Assembly: GCF_036906915.1 (NCBI RefSeq)
Contig: NZ_JBAKHX010000078.1
Location: forward strand, 1 to 36,559
Direction: 5' to 3'
Source of the DNA: Phytohabitans sp036906915
GTDB taxonomy: Bacteria > Actinomycetota > Actinomycetes > Mycobacteriales > Micromonosporaceae
Length of the DNA stretch: 36,559 nt
Shown: piece by piece, positions 31,403-36,559 of the stretch
Position numbering within the stretch: position 1 is the stretch's first letter
Layout: each line of letters begins with the position of its first letter
Position numbers and translations under genes: made by a program
The notes under the pieces: generated by a model
What the model saw: only the letters and a program-made list of their open reading frames with translations
Databases searched by the model: none
Told to the model about the DNA's origin: nothing

Positions 31403-32488
31403 GTGGACGGTGCCTCGCTGCTGTGCTTGGCCGACTTCGAGGCGGCCGCCGGCCGGCGACTCCCGCCCGGCGTGTGGGACTACATCCGGGGCGGCAGCGG
31501 TGAGGAGCAGACTCTCGCCGCCAACCGCAGCGCGTTCGCGCGCCTCCCGCTGCGCCCGCGTTTCCTGGTCGACGTCGAGACCTGCGACCTGAACACCACG
31601 CTGCTCGGTGCCCAGCTGAGCGCGCCCATCGGGGTCGCGCCGACGGCGTTTCATCGGCTGGCGCACCCCGACGGCGAGGTCGCCACCGCGCGCGGCGCAG
31701 GCGAGGCCGGGCAGCTGATGGTGGTGAGCATCCTGGCGAGCCGCTCGCTCAAAGACGTCGCCGCCGTGGCGAGCGGTCCACTGTGGCTCCAGCTGTACTG
31801 GCTGCGGCGGCGGGACCTGCTGGCCGAGGTGGTGCGGCAGGGCGAGGCGCTGGGCTACCGGGCGCTGGTGCTGACCGTCGACACCCCGCGGGTGGGGCGG
31901 CGGCTGCGTGACCGGCGCAACGGGTTCGCTGTGCCGCCGGACATCACCGCGGTCAACCTCGACGACGGCATGATGGCCACCACCCACGACGCGCACGCCG
32001 GCACCTCCGCGCTGGAACGGCACGCCCGGGAGCAGTTCGACCCGACGCTCACCTGGGCCGATCTGGCGTGGCTGCGCGGCCTGACCGGGCTGCCGATCCT
32101 GCTCAAGGGCGTGCTGACCGCCGACGACGCGCGGTTGGCCGTCGAGCACGGGGTGGCCGGCATCGTGGTGTCCAACCACGGCGGCCGGCAGCTCGACGGC
32201 GCCCCGGCCGCCATCGACGCGCTGCCCGAGGTGGTCGCGGCGGCTGGCGGTGACTGCCCGGTGCTGCTCGACGGTGGCGTGCGCACCGGAACCGACGTGC
32301 TCAAGGCTCTCGCGCTGGGCGCCAGCGCCGTCCTGGTGGGACGGCCGGTGCTGTGGGGGCTGGCGTGCGGCGGCGCGGAAGGGGTACGCGACGTGCTGGG
32401 TGTGCTCGCAGCTGAGCTGGAGGACGCGATGGCCCTGTCCGGCCGCCCCCGGCTGCGAGACGTCGACGCCAGCCTGGTCAGCCGATAA
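31403..32488 (+). CDS. hmo: 4-Hydroxymandelate oxidase
   Basis: Hmo is an FMN enzyme that oxidises 4-hydroxymandelate to 4-hydroxybenzoylformate, the second step to 4-hydroxyphenylglycine. The 361-residue TIM barrel contains APIGVAPTAFHRLAHPDGE (flavin), LILTVD-type strand ALVLTVDTPRVGRR, Lys235 in ILLKGVLT, and the catalytic His259 and Arg262 in VSNHGGRQLDGAPA, as in glycolate and mandelate oxidases. Sequence alone cannot separate glycolate, lactate and mandelate specificity; hmaS and hpgT nearby decide it. The 3' end overlaps hpgT by 11 bases in convergent orientation. Confidence 0.85.
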   Translation: MDGASLLCLADFEAAAGRRLPPGVWDYIRGGSGEEQTLAANRSAFARLPLRPRFLVDVETCDLNTTLLGAQLSAPIGVAPTAFHRLAHPDGEVATARGAGEAGQLMVVSILASRSLKDVAAVASGPLWLQLYWLRRRDLLAEVVRQGEALGYRALVLTVDTPRVGRRLRDRRNGFAVPPDITAVNLDDGMMATTHDAHAGTSALERHAREQFDPTLTWADLAWLRGLTGLPILLKGVLTADDARLAVEHGVAGIVVSNHGGRQLDGAPAAIDALPEVVAAAGGDCPVLLDGGVRTGTDVLKALALGASAVLVGRPVLWGLACGGAEGVRDVLGVLAAELEDAMALSGRPRLRDVDASLVSR

Positions 32489-33782
32489 AGGCGGCCAGCC
32501 GGGCCACGCCTTCTTCGATCTGGTCGGGTGTGAGGTAGCTGCACGACAGGCGGATCTGCCGCTCGCCACCGCCGTCTACATAGAAGTAGCTCATCGGCGT
32601 CCACAGGACGCCGTGCTCGCGGGCGCAGCGCGACAGCGCCGCCTCGCCGGCCGCGAACGGCACGGTCAGCACGAGGAAGTACCCGCCGGCCGGCACGTTC
32701 CAGGTGACGCCGCTGCCTGGCGGGAAGTGCCGCGCCAGCGCGCCGAGCAGCGTGTCGAGCCGCTCCCGGTACCGCTCGACGCGCTCGGCGTTCGCGGTGC
32801 GCAGCCGGCACCCGTACGTCACCAGCATGCCGCCGACGACGGCTTGCGCGAGCGGCGACGTGTTTACCGTGGTCATGCTTTTGATCTTGGACAGCTGGTC
32901 GGCGAGCGGGCCGGTCGTGCCGTCCGGCCCGACGACCGGCTGGTCTGCCAGCACGTACCCGACCCGGGCACCCGGGAAGCAGGTCTTGGCGAACGAGCCG
33001 AGGTAGACGACCCGCCGGTGCCGGTCGAGCGCCTTGAGCGTGGGCGGCCGGTCACCGGCCCGGGTGAACAGCCCGTACGGATTGTCCTCCAGCAGGTACA
33101 GGTCCTCTTCGGCGGCGACGGCGAGCAGCTCCTCGCGGGCGGCTCGCGACATCGACGTGCCGGACGGGTTGGCGAAGTCCGGCACCAGGTAGAGCGCGCG
33201 AGGCCGCCGCCCGGCCGTCCGTGCCCGTGCGACGGCGGTTTGAACCGTGCCGGCGTCGATGCCGGACGGCCCTTCCGGCACCGGCGTCACGGCCACGTCG
33301 AGCAGCCGCGCGACGCCGGTGATGCCCACGTAGCAGGGCGAGGCCACCAGCAGCACGTCGTCCGGGTCGCGGATGAGCGCCCGGACCGCCAGCAGCATTC
33401 CCTCCTGGGCGCCGACCGTCACCACCACCGACTCGGGCGCCACCGTGATGCCCTCGTCGTTGGCCACGGTCGACGCCACCAGATCGTGGATGTGCCCCTT
33501 CGTCCGTCCATACTGGAACGTCAGCGCGCCGGCCTCGTCCCGCGAAAACCCGCGGTGCTTGACGAACGCGTCCAGGTACCCGGCGATGACCTCGGTGTCG
33601 AACGGCTCGTCGTACGGCCGGCCGGGCGCGAACGAGATGGCGGCGGGGAAGCGGGCGGTCACCTCATTGAGGAAGTTCATGGTGTCCAGCAACGGATCGC
33701 GGAGCGAGCCGTGTAGATCGGTCAGTTGCAAGGCGCAGACCTCGGGTGCGACGATGATGCCAGGGAATCGGTGTGTGTCCAT
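32478..33782 (-). CDS. hpgT: 4-Hydroxyphenylglycine aminotransferase
   Basis: HpgT transaminates 4-hydroxybenzoylformate to 4-hydroxyphenylglycine, with tyrosine a common amino donor that returns 4-hydroxyphenylpyruvate to the pathway. The 434-residue fold-type I PLP enzyme starts with LHGSLRDPLLDTMNFLNEV followed by ISFAPGRPYDEPF, characteristic of HpgT. It has LEDNPYG (Asp233, Tyr236) and the Schiff-base Lys266 in LGSFAKTCFPGARVGY. ATG 33782 is directly preceded by TACCGT. It is divergent from the hydrolase gene. Prephenate dehydrogenase, often the fourth member of this set, is not in the window. Confidence 0.87.
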   Translation of the reverse strand: MDTHRFPGIIVAPEVCALQLTDLHGSLRDPLLDTMNFLNEVTARFPAAISFAPGRPYDEPFDTEVIAGYLDAFVKHRGFSRDEAGALTFQYGRTKGHIHDLVASTVANDEGITVAPESVVVTVGAQEGMLLAVRALIRDPDDVLLVASPCYVGITGVARLLDVAVTPVPEGPSGIDAGTVQTAVARARTAGRRPRALYLVPDFANPSGTSMSRAAREELLAVAAEEDLYLLEDNPYGLFTRAGDRPPTLKALDRHRRVVYLGSFAKTCFPGARVGYVLADQPVVGPDGTTGPLADQLSKIKSMTTVNTSPLAQAVVGGMLVTYGCRLRTANAERVERYRERLDTLLGALARHFPPGSGVTWNVPAGGYFLVLTVPFAAGEAALSRCAREHGVLWTPMSYFYVDGGGERQIRLSCSYLTPDQIEEGVARLAAFIG

Positions 33783-33832
33783 ACGGTAACTTCGGCGGCT
33801 GCAGAAGCCGTCGAGTCTCGCTGGAGGATCCG

Positions 33833-34771
33833 ATGCCCCTCGACCCGCAGCTGCATGCCATGCGTGAGGCCCGCGCCCGTGAGGGTGCCCCCCCGCTGTA
33901 CGAGATGACCCTTGCCGAGGCGCGCGCCGCCGACCTCGCGGCGATCACAATGGACAGTGGCGATGTCGAGCCGGTCGGCGCCGTGACCGAGCTCACGATC
34001 CCTGGCCCGGCCGGCCCGCTGGCCGCACGCGTCTACCGTCCCGAGGGCAACGGCCCGTTCCCGGTACTTGTGTACTTCTTCGGCGGCGGCTGGGTGCTCG
34101 GCAGCCTGGACACCTCCGACGGCATCTGCCGGCGGCTCTGCACCGGCGCGGAGGTCGTGGTGGTCTCGGTGGCCTACCGCCTCGCGCCCGAGCACACGTT
34201 CCCCGCCGCGCCGTACGACTGCTACGCGGCGACCCGCTGGGCGGCCGACCACGCGGGGGAGTACGGGGGTGACCCGAGCCGGCTGGCGGTGGGGGGCGAC
34301 AGCGCGGGCGGCAACCTCGCCGCCGCGGTCACGCTCATGGCCCGCGCGGGTGGCCTGCCGCTGTCCGCCCAGGTTCTGGTGTACCCCAACACCCGGTACC
34401 GCTCCGACACCCCGTCCATGCGGGAGAACACCGACCGGTACATGTTCAACCGCACCTCCACCGACTGGTACTGGGGCCATTACCTGGCCGATCCCGCCGA
34501 CGGTGAGGACCCGCTCGCCTCGCCGCTGAACGCCGCCGACCTGAGCGGGCTGCCACCGGCGCTGGTGCTGACGGCCGAGTACGACCCGCTGCGCGACGAA
34601 GGCGAGCAGTACGCGGACCGGTTGCGCACGTCGGGCGTACCCGTGGAATTGACGCGTTACGACGGCATGGCGCACGGGTTCTTCACGATGACCGGCACGC
34701 TGGAAGCGGCGCGCAAGGCAACCGCGCAGGTCGCGACCTATCTGCGGGCCGCGCTGGCGCGGCCTAGGTGA
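33833..34771 (+). CDS. HSL-family alpha/beta hydrolase with altered oxyanion motif
   Basis: The 312-residue protein resembles bacterial hormone-sensitive-lipase esterases. The triad is Ser157 in GGDSAGGN, Asp251 in AEYDPLRDEG and His281 in GMAHGFF. The oxyanion-hole motif HGGG is FGGG here (YFFGGGWVLG, Phe83 replacing His), a rare change that could alter but need not abolish activity. ATG 33833 has GGAGG nearby. It might hydrolyse a thioester or ester of the product, or make a bond in reverse, but could also be a border gene. Confidence 0.85.
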   Translation: MPLDPQLHAMREARAREGAPPLYEMTLAEARAADLAAITMDSGDVEPVGAVTELTIPGPAGPLAARVYRPEGNGPFPVLVYFFGGGWVLGSLDTSDGICRRLCTGAEVVVVSVAYRLAPEHTFPAAPYDCYAATRWAADHAGEYGGDPSRLAVGGDSAGGNLAAAVTLMARAGGLPLSAQVLVYPNTRYRSDTPSMRENTDRYMFNRTSTDWYWGHYLADPADGEDPLASPLNAADLSGLPPALVLTAEYDPLRDEGEQYADRLRTSGVPVELTRYDGMAHGFFTMTGTLEAARKATAQVATYLRAALARPR

Positions 34772-34862
34772 GCGAGGGAGTGGTCGCCCTTCGGCGCCGC
34801 GCGACCGCGCGAACCATCGAGCGCTGCCGGAAACCGGCTGCGAGCCACCCCGGGCGATGAGG

Positions 34863-34868
34863 GACAAT
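34863..34868 (+). promoter_or_regulatory. Possible -10 for leaderless tyrS transcript
   Basis: GACAAT lies seven bases before GTG 34876, which has no Shine-Dalgarno. This fits leaderless initiation, but no clear -35 is seen. I see no T-box or other riboswitch in 34772-34875. Confidence 0.3.
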
Positions 34869-34875
34869 CCTCACC

Positions 34876-36132
34876 GTGACCGATCTGATCGACGACCTGC
34901 AGTGGCGGGGCCTGCTCCAGGACACCACCGACCTCGACGAGCTGCGCAAGCACCTGGGCGCCGGGCCGGCGACTTTCTATGTCGGCTTCGACCCCACCGC
35001 GGCCAGCCTGCACGTCGGCCACCTGGTGCAGGTGCTGACCGCGCGGCGGCTCCAGCTCGCCGGGCATCGCCCGTTGCTGCTGGTCGGTGGCGCCACCGGC
35101 CAGATCGGCGACCCTCGGGAGACCAGCGAGCGCAGCCTGCACCCGGTCGAGGTGATCGAGAGCTGGGTGGCGCGCATCCGCGACCAGCTCGCCCCGTTCG
35201 TCACCTACTCCGGTGACAACGCCGCCACCCTGGTCAACAACCTGGACTGGACCGGGCCGATGTCGATCGTCGAGTTCCTGCGCGACGTCGGCAAGCACTT
35301 CCCGGTCAACCGGATGCTGGCCCGCGAGGTGGTCAGGGCGCGCCTGGAGACGGGCATCAGCTTCACCGAGTTCAGCTACCAGCTGCTTCAGGCCAACGAC
35401 TACTTCGAGCTGCATCGGCGGCACGGCTGCACGCTGCAGTTCGGCGGCTCCGACCAGTGGGGCAACATCACCGCCGGCGTCGACTACATCCGCCGCCGCG
35501 GCTCCGGGCCCGTGCACGCGTTCACTACACCCCTGGTCACGAAGTCGGACGGCACGAAGTTCGGTAAGAGCGAGGGCGGCGCCATCTGGCTCGACCCGAC
35601 CATGACCAGCCCCTACGCGTTCTACCAGTTCTGGGTCAACACGGACGATCGGGACGTCTCGCGGTACCTGCGGTACTTCAGCTTCAAGCCGCACGAAGAG
35701 ATCCAGCTCCTGGAGAAGGACGTCGCCGAGCGCCCGGCCGCGCGGACCGCGCAGCGTGCGCTGGCGGAAGAGCTGACCACGCTCGTACACGGCGCCGAGG
35801 AGACGGCTCAGGTGGTCGCGGCGAGTCAGGCGCTGTTCGGGCGGGGTGAGTTGGCCGAGCTCACGCCGGCCACGCTGGGGGCGGCACTGTCCGAGGCGGG
35901 TTTGACGCGGGTACAGGGTCAGTTGCCCCCGATAGCGGCGCTGCTTCGCGACACGGGCCTGGTGGGCAGCATGAACGAGGCGCGGCGTGCCATCGCCGAC
36001 GGCGGCGCTTACGTCAACAACGAACGGGTGACCGACGCCGAGGCCGTGGTGCCGGCGGATGCGCTGCTGCACGGGCGGTTCCTGGTGCTGCGGCGGGGCA
36101 AGAGGACGTTCGCGGGTGTCGAGCTCGTGTGA
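34876..36132 (+). CDS. tyrS: Tyrosyl-tRNA synthetase
   Basis: TyrS charges tRNA-Tyr. The 418-residue class I enzyme has FDPTAASLHVGHLVQ (HIGH-type), QFGGSDQWGNITAG (tyrosine and tRNA side), KFGKSEGGAIWLD (KMSKS-type) and a C-terminal S4 RNA-binding domain (NEARRAIADGGAYVNNERV). Length and order are normal. It is housekeeping and marks the right edge of the metabolite cluster; any link to the tyrosine-derived precursor is probably coincidence. Confidence 0.97.
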   Translation: MTDLIDDLQWRGLLQDTTDLDELRKHLGAGPATFYVGFDPTAASLHVGHLVQVLTARRLQLAGHRPLLLVGGATGQIGDPRETSERSLHPVEVIESWVARIRDQLAPFVTYSGDNAATLVNNLDWTGPMSIVEFLRDVGKHFPVNRMLAREVVRARLETGISFTEFSYQLLQANDYFELHRRHGCTLQFGGSDQWGNITAGVDYIRRRGSGPVHAFTTPLVTKSDGTKFGKSEGGAIWLDPTMTSPYAFYQFWVNTDDRDVSRYLRYFSFKPHEEIQLLEKDVAERPAARTAQRALAEELTTLVHGAEETAQVVAASQALFGRGELAELTPATLGAALSEAGLTRVQGQLPPIAALLRDTGLVGSMNEARRAIADGGAYVNNERVTDAEAVVPADALLHGRFLVLRRGKRTFAGVELV

Positions 36133-36171
36133 CGGCTGTTGCCGGTGTGACGTGGAACAACCTCCGCCGAT

Positions 36172-36201
36172 TTGACGCTGGATCGGTCGGGCACGTAACT
36201 T
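36172..36201 (+). promoter_or_regulatory. rRNA-type promoter, upstream copy
   Basis: TTGACG (36172-36177), an 18-base spacer and TAACTT (36196-36201), about 40 bases after the tyrS stop. It is the first of three similar arrangements leading to the right edge; tandem promoters are usual before rRNA operons. Confidence 0.45.
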
Positions 36202-36285
36202 TCTCTCTGCGCACGGGGTACGGACACTTCGCCCAACAAGGGCAGAGTGGCCAGACCAGCGCGAACGGGCGGTGCGGAAGCCGAT

Positions 36286-36314
36286 TTGGCGACGCGGAGC
36301 CGACCGGGTAAGGT
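36286..36314 (+). promoter_or_regulatory. rRNA-type promoter, middle copy
   Basis: TTGGCG (36286-36291), 17 bases, then TAAGGT (36309-36314). The CCGGGTAAGGTA context is nearly repeated at the downstream promoter (CCGGGTAAAGTA), supporting duplication of one promoter type. Confidence 0.6.
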
Positions 36315-36459
36315 AGACGACCGGCAGGGAACCGGGCGAGTGTGCGGCGAGAGTCGCAACGGCCGGCCTGCAGAATCCCTCGATCAAGCGCAGTGCAAGT
36401 TGCTGTGGGCGAGCAAGGGACAATCTGGTCTTTCTACCCACGAACTGGGTTACACCGGT

Positions 36460-36488
36460 TTGACGGGGACGAAGCGGCCGGGTAAAGT
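36460..36488 (+). promoter_or_regulatory. rRNA-type promoter, downstream copy
   Basis: TTGACG (36460-36465), 17 bases, then TAAAGT (36483-36488): a near-ideal vegetative promoter. It is the closest of the three to the leader below and probably the main start for an rRNA operon that lies just beyond the window. Confidence 0.8.
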
Positions 36489-36545
36489 AAAACAAGTGCC
36501 CCAAGGGCGGGCCTCCTGGTTTGGGGGGTCGGTGGTTTGGTGTGT

Positions 36546-36559
36546 GTTTGTTCTTTGAG
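36546..36559 (+). ncRNA. Start of rRNA leader with boxA-like sequence (truncated)
   Basis: The window ends in GTTTGTTCTTTGAG. TGTTCTTTGAG is the beginning of the boxA antitermination element found before 16S rRNA in actinobacteria. With the tandem promoters it indicates an rrn operon starting to the right. The 16S gene itself is not in the window. Confidence 0.65.

Noticed and set aside
34772..34875. T-box or other riboswitch before tyrS
   Set aside because: No T-box sequence or specifier-loop pattern is seen in the 104 bases, and a -10-like GACAAT points to a leaderless transcript.
36247..36558. 103-codon open frame at the right end
   Set aside because: It runs over well-formed rRNA-type promoters and is not closed within the leader; it is not credible as a gene.

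Overview
The window is high-GC actinobacterial DNA. Many GTG starts, tight ATGA/GTGA stop-start overlaps, the arginine gene order argCJBDFRGH, a SARP regulator and an actinomycete-type rRNA promoter region together suggest a filamentous actinomycete, probably Micromonosporaceae. The family is inferred from gene order and promoter style; no search was possible.

Layout. (1) 1-776: a gene-poor stretch with a 14-bp tandem repeat, degenerate GGCGGC repeats and two copies of a palindromic element, ending in a promoter with candidate ArgR sites. (2) 783-9200: the complete arginine operon, with overlapping or closely spaced genes, followed by a 3-methyladenine DNA glycosylase gene at 9170-9784. (3) 9785-10386: a non-coding boundary between convergent genes, holding another palindromic element, two G-quadruplex-prone tracts and a large inverted repeat. 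(4) 10387-34771: a compact specialised-metabolite cluster. (5) 34876-36132: tyrS, then tandem rRNA-type promoters and the start of a boxA-like leader where the window ends.

The cluster has no modular NRPS or PKS megasynthase. All assembly functions seen are separate proteins: three carrier proteins, two condensation-domain proteins, two adenylate-forming ligases, a KAS II, a FabH-like enzyme and a short FabH-like companion, and a Sfp-type phosphopantetheinyl transferase. Precursor genes are hmaS, hmo and hpgT, the set that converts 4-hydroxyphenylpyruvate to 4-hydroxyphenylglycine by way of 4-hydroxymandelate and 4-hydroxybenzoylformate. A thiamine-diphosphate E1 alpha/beta pair without E2 or E3 could instead divert the aryl keto acid to an aroyl or acyl thioester. 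Tailoring and export candidates are a phytanoyl-CoA-dioxygenase-like enzyme, a methyltransferase, a GT1 glycosyltransferase paired with its own carrier protein, an HSL-type hydrolase, and a DrrA/DrrB-type ABC exporter whose two genes lie about 11 kb apart. A SARP protein is the likely activator.

The most interesting points are the fully dissociated assembly line combined with 4-hydroxyphenylglycine supply, a 342-bp block identical between the two otherwise diverged condensation genes (gene conversion or assembly error), a family of about 80-bp palindromic elements present four times, a FabH-like enzyme with His in place of the active-site Asn, and several enzymes with altered signature residues. 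The product is not predicted with confidence.
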